Shown: positions 52,374 through 62,266, counted from the first letter of the stretch. The stretch is 64,000 bases of DNA from Caldisericum exile_A (GCF_047785965.1 NZ_JBLOBF010000001.1:124001-188000), one strand, 5' to 3'. Notes: generated from the sequence alone by a model not told the origin. Translations and numbers: made by a program.

Positions 52374-53189
52374 ATGAAGGTAATTTCGGTGGGAGATAAG
52401 ATAGATTTAAGAATTGAAATTTTGGGTGTCCATTCTTCATTTGCACGAGCTGTTAATCTATATACTAATAGCGGAATTGTATTTTTAGTTTCAAAAGATG
52501 TTGGTGGAGGACCTAATTCAATTGTTTTACAAAGTGATTTGGTTATGAATTTTTCTCTTGGTGAATTAAGGGAAGCGCTGTCTAAGGATAAACCCTTTAT
52601 ATATGATTCATCTTTCTCATTGCCGCACAAAGATGTTGATTTAATAGTTAGGAATGTCGAAAAGGTTAAAAATCTTTTAATACAACATTCGCATCCTTTA
52701 AGTTCCGCTTTTATAATCAATCCGTCAAGAAAGGTATTTTTTGAGGGAAAATTCAATTTGAATCTTGCAAATGAATTAGAAGAGAATTTTAATCGTTTGA
52801 TAAATTTTGATTTTAATTCGATTTTGTTACTTAAGGGTTTGGGCTATGGTTTTACTCCTCAGGGTGATGACTTAATTGAGGGGTTTTTGGCCGCATTATA
52901 CGTGTATGAGAAATTATTCGAAATTGATCTTTCTCAAATTAGGAATTACATTCGTATTTTGGCAAAAACTCAAAATGAAGTTTCCAATACATTCCTCAAT
53001 TTTACATCTCAAGGATTTTTCTATGAGAGATTTAAAAACGTACTTGAATCAATTTTTACTGGGCGTAATTTGGAGATACATGTTTTAAAGATGTTATCCT
53101 TTGGTGAGACTTCTGGTTCTGATATTCTTACAGGTTTCATTAAGGGTTTTGGAAAACTTTTAGAAGGAGGTAATCAATTATGGCAGTAA
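52374..53189 (+). CDS. allH: DUF2877 protein (AllH-like oxamate carbamoyltransferase component)
   Basis: 271 residues. GLGYGFTPQGDDLIEGFLAAL (about 155-175, broken by family variation) is the DUF2877 hallmark GLGxGLTPSGDD. In E. coli the relative YlbF/AllH works with FdrA/AllF and YlbE/AllG as the oxamate carbamoyltransferase of anaerobic allantoin breakdown. All three are adjacent here, in a different order (H-F-G). The end overlaps fdrA by 10 nt. Assignment is by family and context. Confidence 0.75.
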   Translation: MKVISVGDKIDLRIEILGVHSSFARAVNLYTNSGIVFLVSKDVGGGPNSIVLQSDLVMNFSLGELREALSKDKPFIYDSSFSLPHKDVDLIVRNVEKVKNLLIQHSHPLSSAFIINPSRKVFFEGKFNLNLANELEENFNRLINFDFNSILLLKGLGYGFTPQGDDLIEGFLAALYVYEKLFEIDLSQIRNYIRILAKTQNEVSNTFLNFTSQGFFYERFKNVLESIFTGRNLEIHVLKMLSFGETSGSDILTGFIKGFGKLLEGGNQLWQ

Positions 53190-54733
53190 AGGGTATATTA
53201 AAAAAGGGTGAATACTATGACTCGGTTACATTGATGTTGGTTCAAAAGGATGCCTTGAATATTCCAGGAGTTGAAGATGCAGCTGTTGTTATGGGGACTT
53301 TGCAAAATAAATCAATTCTCGATAACTCAGGAATGTTGATTGACGAATTTAAAAATGCAAACGATTCGGATCTTTTAATAGTTGTCAAAGGTAAAGATGA
53401 TGAAACTTTAACAAAAGCTTTAGTGGAAATCGAAAAGCTACTAAAAAAGAGCAGATCAAAATCTGAGGAGTCTCAGGATTATGTACCAAAGAGTTTGGAT
53501 GGTGCTTTAAAATTAATGAGAGATGCAAACTTAGTACTTATTTCTGTTGCAGGTAAATACGCGGGAGATGAAGCAATTAAAGCATTATCTAAAGATTTGC
53601 ATGTTATGATTTTCTCAGATAATGTTCCTAAGGAAAAAGCATTGCTTGCAAAGAAGATCGGTTACGAAAAGGGTCTTCTTGTTATGGGACCAGATTGTGG
53701 AACTGCAATAATAAATGGTGCACCTCTTGGTTTTGCAAATGCTGTCGAGAGAGGTGATATAGGCATTGTGTCTGCGGCGGGGACTGGTCTTCAGGAAGTC
53801 TCTTCAATTATTTCAAATGCTCACGGTGGAATATCGCAAGCAATTGGAACAGGCGGAATAGACATGAAAGAGTATTATGGAGGATTATCATTTCTTACCG
53901 GTCTTAAGGCATTAATTGAGGACGATGAGACTAAAGTAATTGTTCTAATCTCGAAACCTCCTCATGAAAGTATTCTTCAGAAACTTAAGGAAGTTCTAAA
54001 AAATAACAAGAAACCTGTAGTAGGATGTTTCCTTGGTGCATCGAAAGAATTAGTTGAAAGTCTTGGTGTATATCCTGTTTCAACACTTGAGGATGCAGCG
54101 CTTCTTGCGGTGAGTCTTTCGAAAGGAACATCCTTCGACACTTTTAAAAAAGAGATAGAAGAAAGAGAAGAACTGATTAAGAAAGAAGCGTATGAACTTG
54201 CAAAACAACTCAAACCTGGTCAGAAGTATTTTAGAGGACTTTTCCAGGGTGGTACACTTGCTTATGAAACAGAATTAATACTAACGAATATGATAGGAGA
54301 AGTATATTCGAATGTTCCCCTTAAACCGGAATTTAAACTCAAGGATTCCTGGAAGAGTGAAAAACACACAATAGTTGATCTTGGAGAAGATGAGTTTACA
54401 GTTGGTAGACCTCATCCTCAAATTGATTTCCAGTTAAGAAACAAGAGAATTCTTGAAGAAACAAAAGATAAAGAAGTTGCAATAATTTATCTTGATGTGG
54501 TTATTGGATATGGAACCAATATGCATCCTATTGAAGATCTTGTGCCTGTGATTGAGGAAGTTAAAAAGATAAGCGATGCACTTGTTATTGTTAATGTTAC
54601 AGGAACAGACAAAGACCCGCAGAACAAAAGAGCACTTATTTCTGCATTGAAGAATGCATCTGCACATGTTTACGAGAGGAATGCTTATTCATCTAAGGTA
54701 GCAGGCTACGTCATAAAGGAAATAGGAGGTTAA
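53180..54733 (+). CDS. fdrA: FdrA family protein (AllF-like oxamate carbamoyltransferase component)
   Basis: 517 residues, normal for FdrA. Related to succinyl-CoA synthetase alpha/acyl-CoA synthetases: Rossmann part, VMGPDCGTAIINGAPLGFAN, GIVSAAGTGLQEVSSIISN, GTGGIDMKEYYGG and the C-terminal ligase-like domain (FQGGTLAYETELIL, RPHPQIDF). The conserved cysteine of MGPDCGT is present. In E. coli it is part of the enzyme that phosphorolyses carbamoyl-oxamate to oxamate and carbamoyl phosphate. GGAGG precedes ATG 53180, inside the DUF2877 gene. Confidence 0.88.
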   Translation: MAVKGILKKGEYYDSVTLMLVQKDALNIPGVEDAAVVMGTLQNKSILDNSGMLIDEFKNANDSDLLIVVKGKDDETLTKALVEIEKLLKKSRSKSEESQDYVPKSLDGALKLMRDANLVLISVAGKYAGDEAIKALSKDLHVMIFSDNVPKEKALLAKKIGYEKGLLVMGPDCGTAIINGAPLGFANAVERGDIGIVSAAGTGLQEVSSIISNAHGGISQAIGTGGIDMKEYYGGLSFLTGLKALIEDDETKVIVLISKPPHESILQKLKEVLKNNKKPVVGCFLGASKELVESLGVYPVSTLEDAALLAVSLSKGTSFDTFKKEIEEREELIKKEAYELAKQLKPGQKYFRGLFQGGTLAYETELILTNMIGEVYSNVPLKPEFKLKDSWKSEKHTIVDLGEDEFTVGRPHPQIDFQLRNKRILEETKDKEVAIIYLDVVIGYGTNMHPIEDLVPVIEEVKKISDALVIVNVTGTDKDPQNKRALISALKNASAHVYERNAYSSKVAGYVIKEIGG

Positions 54734-54735
54734 TA

Positions 54736-56163
54736 ATGGGCAAGGTAAACGAGCTGTTCAAAAGCGAGTTAAATGTTATTAATATTGGATTATCTGCTTT
54801 TGCTGAAAGCCTACAGATGACTGGTTATAAAGTTGTTCATGTAGAGTGGTCTCCGCCTCTTTTTGGAGAAGATGTTAGGGAAGCACTTGATAAATTTAAT
54901 GAAATAGTAGTATCCAAGAAAGTAGATGTAGAAAAAGCTAATGAAGAGGCCTTTAAGAGACTTGTTTCTGCAAGACCAAAACTTGTGCGTATGGGAAAGG
55001 CAATCGACCTTATACCCGGTATGAAGAAGAATATGCTGCTACATGCTGGTCCCCCAGTGACTTGGGACAGAATGTGTGGTCCAATGAAGGGGGCAGTTCT
55101 TGGTGCGATAATTTATGAAGGATGGGCTGAAACTCTTGAAGAAGCCGAAAAACTTGCACAATCAGGAAAAATTGAATTCTCTCCGTGTCACCAACATCAG
55201 GCAGTAGGACCTATGGCAGGTGTTGTCTCTCCTTCAATGCCAGTTTTTGAGGTTGTTAATGAGACATATGGTAATAAGGCTTACACTAATATGAACGAAG
55301 GACTAGGAAAAGTTCTTAGAATGGGTGCATATTCAAAAGAGGTAATTGAAAGACTAAAGTGGATGGAGAAGGTTCTCTACCCAACTATTTCAAGGGCAAT
55401 TGAATATCTTGGTGGAATTGATCTCAAAAACATTCTTGCACAGGCTCTTCATATGGGAGACGAAGGGCATAACAGAAACAGGGCTGCAACATCCCTTTTG
55501 TTTAGACAACTTGCTCCTGCGATTGTAAAAACCACTAATGATCCAGATGTTGTAGAACGTGTTCTTAAATTTATTGATGGTAATGATCATTTCTTCCTTA
55601 ATCTTTCAATGGTAACTGCAAAAGCAAGTCTAGATGCTGCAAGAAATATTGAAGGTTCTACAATGGTTGTTGTAATGGCAAGAAATGGAACAGATTTTGG
55701 AATTCAGGTTTCTGGTTTAGGTGACGAATGGTTTACAGCACCAGCAGAAGTTCCTCCTAATGCACTTTACTTCCCCGGATTTACCAAAGAAGATGCAAAT
55801 CCAGATATTGGTGATAGCTCAATAACAGAAACTGCAGGATGGGGTGGCTTTGCAATTGCTGCTGCACCTGCAATTGTTCAATTCACTGGTGGCACACCTC
55901 AAGAAGCGGTTAATAAGACGAAAATGATGTATGAGATAACCATTGGTGAAAATACAACTTATCAAATTCCTTACTTGAATTTCAGAGGTACACCGACTGG
56001 TATAGATATAAAGACTGTTGTTGAAAAAGGAATTCCGCCTTTTATCGACACAGGTATTGCTCATAAAATGCCGGGCATCGGACAAGTAGGCGCAGGGCTT
56101 GTTGATGCACCAATTGAAGTATTTAAAAAGGCATTAATTGCTTTTGTAAAAAAATATTCATAA
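54736..56163 (+). CDS. allG: DUF1116 protein (AllG-like oxamate carbamoyltransferase component)
   Basis: 475 residues. WSPPLFGEDVREALDKF start, HAGPPVTWDRMCGPMKGAVLGAI, FSPCHQHQAVGPMAGVVSPSMP and MGDEGHNRNRAATSLL are the conserved DUF1116 blocks as seen in YlbE; conserved His and Cys/Glu residues suggest the active site lies here. It starts 2 nt after fdrA with AGGAGG. Family always travels with FdrA. Confidence 0.88.
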   Translation: MGKVNELFKSELNVINIGLSAFAESLQMTGYKVVHVEWSPPLFGEDVREALDKFNEIVVSKKVDVEKANEEAFKRLVSARPKLVRMGKAIDLIPGMKKNMLLHAGPPVTWDRMCGPMKGAVLGAIIYEGWAETLEEAEKLAQSGKIEFSPCHQHQAVGPMAGVVSPSMPVFEVVNETYGNKAYTNMNEGLGKVLRMGAYSKEVIERLKWMEKVLYPTISRAIEYLGGIDLKNILAQALHMGDEGHNRNRAATSLLFRQLAPAIVKTTNDPDVVERVLKFIDGNDHFFLNLSMVTAKASLDAARNIEGSTMVVVMARNGTDFGIQVSGLGDEWFTAPAEVPPNALYFPGFTKEDANPDIGDSSITETAGWGGFAIAAAPAIVQFTGGTPQEAVNKTKMMYEITIGENTTYQIPYLNFRGTPTGIDIKTVVEKGIPPFIDTGIAHKMPGIGQVGAGLVDAPIEVFKKALIAFVKKYS

Positions 56164-56181
56164 TAAGGGAGGCAAAATATC

Positions 56182-56997
56182 ATGACAACAGAAGAATTTA
56201 TTAAGTTAATGACTGAAGAAGTCAAAATGTATGATTTAACTCAACCTCTTAGTGTACACACACCACCTTGGCCGAGTTATATGCCACTTGGGATTCAATA
56301 TTTCAAACGTATTGCTGGTGCCGATAGAGGTCAAGGTGCAAACGGACAGATTATCACGTCGAGCAATCATGTTGGCACTCACATGGATGGAGAAATTCAT
56401 TTTTATGGGGCAGGTAGAGCCATTGGTGCTGTACCACTTGAAGAATGGGTAGGTGCTGGGGTTGTTGTAGATATTTCTGATGAAGTGGGGGATTACGATC
56501 TATATACTCCAGAAATGCTTATGAGGAAAGCTGATATAAGACCAGGAGATATTCTTATTATTAATACTGGGTACCATAGATATGCATGGTATGAAAAAGA
56601 AGCAGACGAAGTGCGATATATGGTAAAGCACCCTGGACCAAGTCCTGATTTTCCTGATTGGGCATTGAAGATGCAATTCAAATGGATTGGTGTTGACTGT
56701 GGAAGTGCAGATCACCCAATGAATACAATACTAAGGAATTGGCATCCAAAATTGTTCCTTGAAGCTGAGAAAAAATTAAAAGAAAAGTATGGTAAATCCT
56801 GGGATGAAATGTTCCCACCTGAAGAATTCTACCAAATTATGCATCTCAAACTCTTCCCAAGGGGATTAGTTCATGCAGAAAATCTTGGTGGAGACATTGA
56901 TAAACTCAGCAACAAAAGAGTTTATGTCGGAGCTTTTAACGTTAAGGGAATTGAAATGGAGTCAGCCTGGACACGTATAGTTGCGTGGGCTCCATAG
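56182..56997 (+). CDS. cyclase-family metal-dependent amide hydrolase
   Basis: 271 residues. The motif HVGTHMDGEIHF (His63, His67, Asp69, His73) is the metal-binding signature of the kynurenine formamidase/isatin hydrolase (cyclase) family, HxGTHxDxxxHF. MYDLTQPLSVHTPPWPSYMP is the usual start. These enzymes open lactam/amide rings or formamides. In this operon it may open a ring oxidised by the molybdenum hydroxylase. GGGAGGC lies before ATG 56182. Confidence 0.83.
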   Translation: MTTEEFIKLMTEEVKMYDLTQPLSVHTPPWPSYMPLGIQYFKRIAGADRGQGANGQIITSSNHVGTHMDGEIHFYGAGRAIGAVPLEEWVGAGVVVDISDEVGDYDLYTPEMLMRKADIRPGDILIINTGYHRYAWYEKEADEVRYMVKHPGPSPDFPDWALKMQFKWIGVDCGSADHPMNTILRNWHPKLFLEAEKKLKEKYGKSWDEMFPPEEFYQIMHLKLFPRGLVHAENLGGDIDKLSNKRVYVGAFNVKGIEMESAWTRIVAWAP

Positions 56998-57009
56998 TAG
57001 GAGGTTTAT

Positions 57010-57891
57010 ATGAAGATCTTTGAGTACTTTAAACCGAGAACAATTGGGGAAGCGCTGCGGTTATTAAAGGAATTTGGTGGAAAGGCAAAACTGCTTGCGG
57101 GTGGTACTGATGTTGCAGTTATGGTTGATGATGGGATGCTTTCTCCAGATTATATCATTGATCTAAAAGGACTTGATATCCTAAAAGGAATTGAAGTTAG
57201 GGAGAATAACTATCTTTGGATTGGAGCACTAACAACTTTTTCTGAAATAATTCACTCTGATTTGGTTAAGAAGTACTTTCCAGTGCTTTTTGAAGCTTCA
57301 AAAACTGTTGCCTCGGTTGGTGTAAGAAATAGGGCAACACTTTTGGGTAATATCTGTTCTGCAGTTCCCTCTGCTGATTCAGCGCCAACACTTCTTATTC
57401 TTAATACCCTTGTTGAGGTTAAAGGAGACAGTGATAGACTTATTCCTATAGTAGAGTTTTTTACAGGTCCAAGAAAGACTGTTCTTCAAGTTACCGAAAT
57501 TGCTACAGGAATTAGAATTCCTCTTGAACCAAGAAAGTATGGTGCAAACTATATCAAACTTGGTCGTTATGATGGCGAAGATCTTGCACAGGTTGGCGTT
57601 TCAACATTTATCTCTGAGGATCTCGAATATCGTGTATCATTCGGCGCTGTTGCTCCAACACCAGTTAGAGCCTTTGAAGTTGAAGAATTCTTAAAAGGAA
57701 AAGAATTAAGTGATTCGCTTATACAAGAGGCTATTCCCATTGCGCTTAAATCTATATCGCCAATTTCAGATGTTAGAGCAAGCAAGGAATATAGATTGCA
57801 TGTAAGTGGTGTTCTATTCAAGAGATCTCTAAAAGCTTCATATGAAAGGCTCCATGGAAATGGTCCTATTTATGGGACGAATTTAGTTTAG
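57010..57891 (+). CDS. molybdenum hydroxylase, FAD-binding subunit (second operon)
   Basis: 293 residues. FEYFKPRTIGEALRLLKEFG start, AGGTDVAVMVDDG (first FAD motif), RNRATLLGNICSAVPSADSAP (second FAD motif, TLGGNI-like) and the CO_deh_flav_C tail. Clearly related to the protein at 12930-13772, but with the classical FAD motifs intact. AGGAGG before ATG 57010. First of the three consecutive subunit genes. Confidence 0.92.
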   Translation: MKIFEYFKPRTIGEALRLLKEFGGKAKLLAGGTDVAVMVDDGMLSPDYIIDLKGLDILKGIEVRENNYLWIGALTTFSEIIHSDLVKKYFPVLFEASKTVASVGVRNRATLLGNICSAVPSADSAPTLLILNTLVEVKGDSDRLIPIVEFFTGPRKTVLQVTEIATGIRIPLEPRKYGANYIKLGRYDGEDLAQVGVSTFISEDLEYRVSFGAVAPTPVRAFEVEEFLKGKELSDSLIQEAIPIALKSISPISDVRASKEYRLHVSGVLFKRSLKASYERLHGNGPIYGTNLV

Positions 57892-57900
57892 GAGGGTAAC

Positions 57901-58365
57901 ATGCAGAAAAAAGAGATAAATTTTATATTAAATGGTAAAAAGGTGTGGGTTGAAGTAAAACCATACGAAAAATTCCTTGAAGTTTTACGAGATAAACTTG
58001 GAGTTAAGAGCCCTAAATACGGTTGTGGGAGAGGTGAATGTGGAGCTTGCTCCGTTTTGCTTGACGGTAAAGCAATTAGGTCATGCATAGTTTATGCAAT
58101 TGAAGTTGATGGTCATGAAATAACAACTCTTGAGGGTCTTCAAGCAAATGGTCTTACGCCACTCCAAAAATCATTTCTTTCACATAATTCTTTTCAGTGT
58201 GGTTTTTGTGCGCCAGGCATGATAATTCAAGCAACAGAACTCTTAAATGAAAACCCTCATCCAGATGAAGAAGAAATTAGAGAATACATTGCAGGAAATC
58301 TCTGCAGATGTACAGGATACAATTCTATTGTTGAAGCAATTTTGGATGTAGCAAAAAAGGGATAG
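57901..58365 (+). CDS. molybdenum hydroxylase, [2Fe-2S] subunit (second operon)
   Basis: 154 residues. First cluster Cys42, 47, 50, 62 (GCGRGECGAC); second cluster Cys100, 103 (CGFCAPG), 135, 137 (CRCTGY). Function as for the other small subunit: electron transfer from molybdenum to FAD. AGGAGGG precedes ATG 57901. Confidence 0.94.
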   Translation: MQKKEINFILNGKKVWVEVKPYEKFLEVLRDKLGVKSPKYGCGRGECGACSVLLDGKAIRSCIVYAIEVDGHEITTLEGLQANGLTPLQKSFLSHNSFQCGFCAPGMIIQATELLNENPHPDEEEIREYIAGNLCRCTGYNSIVEAILDVAKKG

Positions 58366-58374
58366 GAGGGAGTT

Positions 58375-60717
58375 ATGAAAGAATTAGAGCTTAAATACGT
58401 CGGGCATGAAGCAACCAGGCTTGATGGGCTCGAAAAAATTACTGGAGCAGCCAAATACGTAGATGATATCGACCTAGGTCCTGCAACCCTTTATGTTTCA
58501 ATTTTGAGAAGTCCATATGCACATGCTATAATTAAGAGAATTGACACATCTAAAGCTGAAGCACTTGATGGCGTTTATGCGGTAGTTACAGGAAAAGATT
58601 TCCCATATAGGTACGGTCTTTATCTTAAAGATAATTATGTTTTTCCTCTTGATAGAGTTCGTTACGTTGGACAACATGTTGCAGCGGTAATTGCTGCAAC
58701 TCAAGAAATTGCAGATGAAGCAGTTAAACTTATAGAAATAGAATATGAACCACTTCCTGTAATTCAGGATCCCCTTGTTGCAATTAAGGAAGATGCACCT
58801 TTAGTTCATCCGGATCTTGGAAATTACGAAGTTGTTCCCTGGCTTTATCCTCAACCAGGTACTAATATAGCCCACGTAAGAAAAATTCGAAAAGGTAATA
58901 TTGAAGAAGCATTCAAAGAAGCAGATTTTATTTTGGAAGATTGGTATGTTGTGCCCCATGTAGTTCATGCACCTATTGAAACGCATGTATCTGCAGCATT
59001 ATATACTCCTGATGGCAGATTGACAATGTGGAACTCTTCACAATCACCACATACCCAGCGAAATATAATTGCTCGTTCGTTTAAAATGAAGCATAAAGAT
59101 ATTAGAGTTATCGCTCCTTATGTTGGTGGTGGATTCGGAGGAAAAGCAGGTGTAAATATGGAAGTTGTTGCTGCAGCTTGTGCATTGAAAGTTCCTGGGC
59201 ATCCTGTGAAAATAAGGTATACAAGGAAAGAAGAGTTCTATGATACCTCGATGCGTCAAGAACTTCATGCGTATATTAAGATGGGTGTGAAGAAAGATGG
59301 GACAATTGTTGCATTAAAGCATCAACTCTATTGGGATGTTGGAGCATCTGCTGAGTATGGTTCAAACGTAGTCAATGCAACAGGATTTTCAGCCATCGGA
59401 CCTTATAGAATTCCAAATGTTTGGATAGACTCATTTGCAATTTATACCAATAGACCTCCCTGTGGAGCGTATAGAGGCTTTGGATATTCAGAATTTCACT
59501 TCGGACTTGAAAGCCACATGGATAGAGTTGCAAAAGCTATTGGTATGGATCCTGTTGAATTTAGGAAGAAGAATGCAATACAAGAAGGTGACACGGTTGC
59601 CTATGGTGTTGAAATGGGACCAACTGGAATACTTCGGTGTATTGATGAGGTTGCAAAGGCAATAGAGTGGGATAAGCCATCTCAAAAACCATCTGAACCT
59701 CACAAAGTTAGGGCAAAAGGGTTTGCGGCAGTTTGGAAAGCACCAGCAATGCCCGCAAATGAGTCGTCTGCTGCTTTTATTAAGTTTTCTGAAGATGGGA
59801 GCATTAATGTGCTTGTGTCAGGAATGGAGCTTGGGCAAGGGTTCTTAACTGCAATGGCCAAAATTGCAGCAGAAGAACTTTCGCTTCCTCTCGAAAAAAT
59901 TAGAGTTGAACTTCCAGATACCGATAGAAACCCATATGAGTGGCAAACTGTTGCTTCACATGTGACCTGGTCTTGTGGAAATGCTGTAAGGCGTGCGGCA
60001 ATTGATGCAAAAGAGCAAATTCTTGACGTAATTTCGAGGGCTTACCATATAGAAAAAGCAAATCTTTATCTTGAAGACGGGAAGGTTAAGTGTTATACAA
60101 AACCTGATTTCGAGGTTCCATTTGAGAGTTTTGTAATTGATGGAGTACAGATGCATGATGGGACTTATCGTGGAGGTCCAATTCTTGGTAGAGGATCGTT
60201 TATGCCAGAGTTTACCTCGGCGAAGGTGAATCCTGAAACAGGCCAGGGTGGTCATCCTAATGTTCACTATACAACTGGTGCAGGTGCCGTCGAGATTGAG
60301 ATTGATACTGAGACTGGAAGAATTAGGGTTTTAAGAATGGCTGAGGCTTTTGATGCAGGAAAGGCAATAAACCCAGATATTGTGAAGCAACAGATAGAAG
60401 GCGGTTTTGTGCAAGGTTTAGGAACTGCACTCTGGGAAGAAGTCAAGTTTTCAGATGATGGAAGAATTCTCAATCCTAACTTTACAGACTATAAGATTCC
60501 AACTGCACTTGACGTGCCGAGAGAAATGCATCCGATTATAGTTGAAGTGCCTCAACCAGATGGTCCATTTGGAGCAAGAGGGATTGCTGAACATACAATG
60601 ATCCCTGTAATGCCCGCTATTGCAAACGCTGTTGAAAATGCGCTAAATATAAGAATAAAGAACCCACCAATAACTGCTGAGAAAATTATAAATGGTCTTA
60701 ATGAAAAATCCTCTTAG
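58375..60717 (+). CDS. molybdenum hydroxylase, molybdopterin-binding subunit (second operon)
   Basis: 780 residues. GHEATRLDGLEKITGAAKYVDD start, PYVGGGFGGKAGVN, CGAYRGFGYSE, GMELGQGFLTAMAKIAAEELS and the catalytic glutamate in GARGIAEHTM near residue 740. Shows the purine/xanthine-type GQG motif more clearly than the large subunit at 10151-12460. With an NCS2 permease next door, a purine such as xanthine or hypoxanthine is the best guess, though nicotinate-like or pyrimidine substrates remain possible. Confidence 0.9.
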   Translation: MKELELKYVGHEATRLDGLEKITGAAKYVDDIDLGPATLYVSILRSPYAHAIIKRIDTSKAEALDGVYAVVTGKDFPYRYGLYLKDNYVFPLDRVRYVGQHVAAVIAATQEIADEAVKLIEIEYEPLPVIQDPLVAIKEDAPLVHPDLGNYEVVPWLYPQPGTNIAHVRKIRKGNIEEAFKEADFILEDWYVVPHVVHAPIETHVSAALYTPDGRLTMWNSSQSPHTQRNIIARSFKMKHKDIRVIAPYVGGGFGGKAGVNMEVVAAACALKVPGHPVKIRYTRKEEFYDTSMRQELHAYIKMGVKKDGTIVALKHQLYWDVGASAEYGSNVVNATGFSAIGPYRIPNVWIDSFAIYTNRPPCGAYRGFGYSEFHFGLESHMDRVAKAIGMDPVEFRKKNAIQEGDTVAYGVEMGPTGILRCIDEVAKAIEWDKPSQKPSEPHKVRAKGFAAVWKAPAMPANESSAAFIKFSEDGSINVLVSGMELGQGFLTAMAKIAAEELSLPLEKIRVELPDTDRNPYEWQTVASHVTWSCGNAVRRAAIDAKEQILDVISRAYHIEKANLYLEDGKVKCYTKPDFEVPFESFVIDGVQMHDGTYRGGPILGRGSFMPEFTSAKVNPETGQGGHPNVHYTTGAGAVEIEIDTETGRIRVLRMAEAFDAGKAINPDIVKQQIEGGFVQGLGTALWEEVKFSDDGRILNPNFTDYKIPTALDVPREMHPIIVEVPQPDGPFGARGIAEHTMIPVMPAIANAVENALNIRIKNPPITAEKIINGLNEKSS

Positions 60718-60871
60718 TTTTGAAGTATAAATGTCAAAAATGTGGGTGTCGTGTTAGGCACCCACTTAAGTTAGGAGGAGGTGATAGAGGTAAGAAAATA
60801 TCGAAAAATGCTTAAAATTTAGAAGTTCTGAAAAAGCTAAAAACAAAAAAATTTTAAAAAGGAGGTTTAAA
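60718..60871 (+). other. structured leader before the permease gene
   Basis: Nine-base stem GTGGGTGTC/GGCACCCAC (60742-60750 with 60757-60765), loop GTGTTA, not followed by a T-run. A second ribosome binding site-like AGGAGGAGG (60773-60781) lies behind it, 90 nt before the real one (AAGGAGG before ATG 60872). Only very short frames follow the first site (for example GTG then 13 codons). It could be a translational control or processing element. Confidence 0.4.
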
Positions 60872-62266
60872 ATGGCAGAAGAACAATTCAAGGCAACAAG
60901 AATTGTACCATGGCCAGTGGATTCCTATCCGCCATGGGGATTTTCTATTGTAGCTGGCTTGCAGCACATTCTAACACTTTTTGGGGCAACAACACTGGTT
61001 CCCATTCTTTTTGGTCAGGCGATGGGAATGAATCCTCAGCAACTAGGTATTTTTATTGCTACTGTTTACATGGTAACAGGAATTGGAACACTTTTACAGT
61101 GTGATTCAAGAATTGGATCTGGACTTCCGATTGTTCAGGGATCATCATTCTCCTTTATTCCTGCTGCTACTGCAATTTTTGATAATGTTAAAAAAGGTGG
61201 CGGTGGTGTAAATGAGATGATGACAGCCCTTGGAAGTGCTTTAGTTTATGGTGGTATTTATGAGTTAATTGTTGGTTATTCGGGTTTAATTGGTTTGTTG
61301 AAGAAGGTTATTACTCCTGTTGTAATAGGACCTACAATTATGCTAATAGGTTTTAGTCTTGCATCAGTTGCAGTTAGTACAGCATCAAGCTTCTGTCCAG
61401 TCTCTATTGCCGGAGTCATTTTAATTTTTACCTTCGCTTTAATTGTAAAGAATAGCAAAATTAATTCATTTCCTGTATTTATTGCAGTTGCGATCCTTTA
61501 TCTTTATGCACTTATTGGTACTTTAGTAAAGCGATTTCCTGAAGGGCATCCTATGTTTGTGAATTTAAAAGCAATTGCAGAAGCTCCTTGGATTGTGTGG
61601 CCAAAACCATTAAGGTATGGTAATGTTTTTAAATTCGATTCATTTGGATTTGCTGCAATTCTTGCTGCCTATACTTCTTCAATGATAGAATCGTTTGGAG
61701 ACTATCATAGTGTTTCTTATGCATCAGGTCTTCCAGATCCAACGCCTGAAATGATTTCAAAAGGAATTGGTTCCGAGGGCCTTGGATGCATTATCTCTGG
61801 TATCCTTGGTGGTGTTGGAACGACATCTTATACGGAGAATATTGGAGTTATTGCTCTTACAGGAATTGCATCAAGAAGAGTTATTAGAACAGGTGCGGTT
61901 ATTCTTATTGTCTTTGGTTTCCTTTGGAAAGTAGGAACTATAATCGGTACCTTGCCGACTCCTATAATTGGAGCAGCATACCTTTCACTTTTTGGCCTTA
62001 TTGGTGCTCTTGGAGTCCAGGTTTTTGCACGTGCTGATGTAACTTCAACAAGGAATCTTATGATCCTTGGGTTTGCATTCCTTTTTGGTCTTGGACTACC
62101 ACCTGTCATATCTCAACATCCAATAACAATTCCGGGTGCAACATGGCTTGCAAATATACTTAATGGAATATTGCACACAAGCATGGCTGTCGGTGGAATT
62201 ACCGCAGGAATTCTTGATAATATTATTCCAGGAACGGAAAAAGAAAGAGGAATTGGTGTAAGATAG
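60872..62266 (+). CDS. NCS2 family purine/pyrimidine (xanthine/uracil) permease
   Basis: 464 residues with about 14 membrane helices. AGLQHILTLFGATTLVPIL, GSGLPIVQGSSFSFIPA, VGGVGTTSYTENIGVIALTGIASR and the ending IPG are typical of nucleobase:cation symporters 2. NCS2 members carry xanthine, uric acid or uracil; the conserved Gln-Glu/His-motif pattern (LQH near the start, IESFGDYHSVS in helix 8) is present. Last gene of the operon; supplies the substrate for the enzymes before it. Confidence 0.9.
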   Translation: MAEEQFKATRIVPWPVDSYPPWGFSIVAGLQHILTLFGATTLVPILFGQAMGMNPQQLGIFIATVYMVTGIGTLLQCDSRIGSGLPIVQGSSFSFIPAATAIFDNVKKGGGGVNEMMTALGSALVYGGIYELIVGYSGLIGLLKKVITPVVIGPTIMLIGFSLASVAVSTASSFCPVSIAGVILIFTFALIVKNSKINSFPVFIAVAILYLYALIGTLVKRFPEGHPMFVNLKAIAEAPWIVWPKPLRYGNVFKFDSFGFAAILAAYTSSMIESFGDYHSVSYASGLPDPTPEMISKGIGSEGLGCIISGILGGVGTTSYTENIGVIALTGIASRRVIRTGAVILIVFGFLWKVGTIIGTLPTPIIGAAYLSLFGLIGALGVQVFARADVTSTRNLMILGFAFLFGLGLPPVISQHPITIPGATWLANILNGILHTSMAVGGITAGILDNIIPGTEKERGIGVR

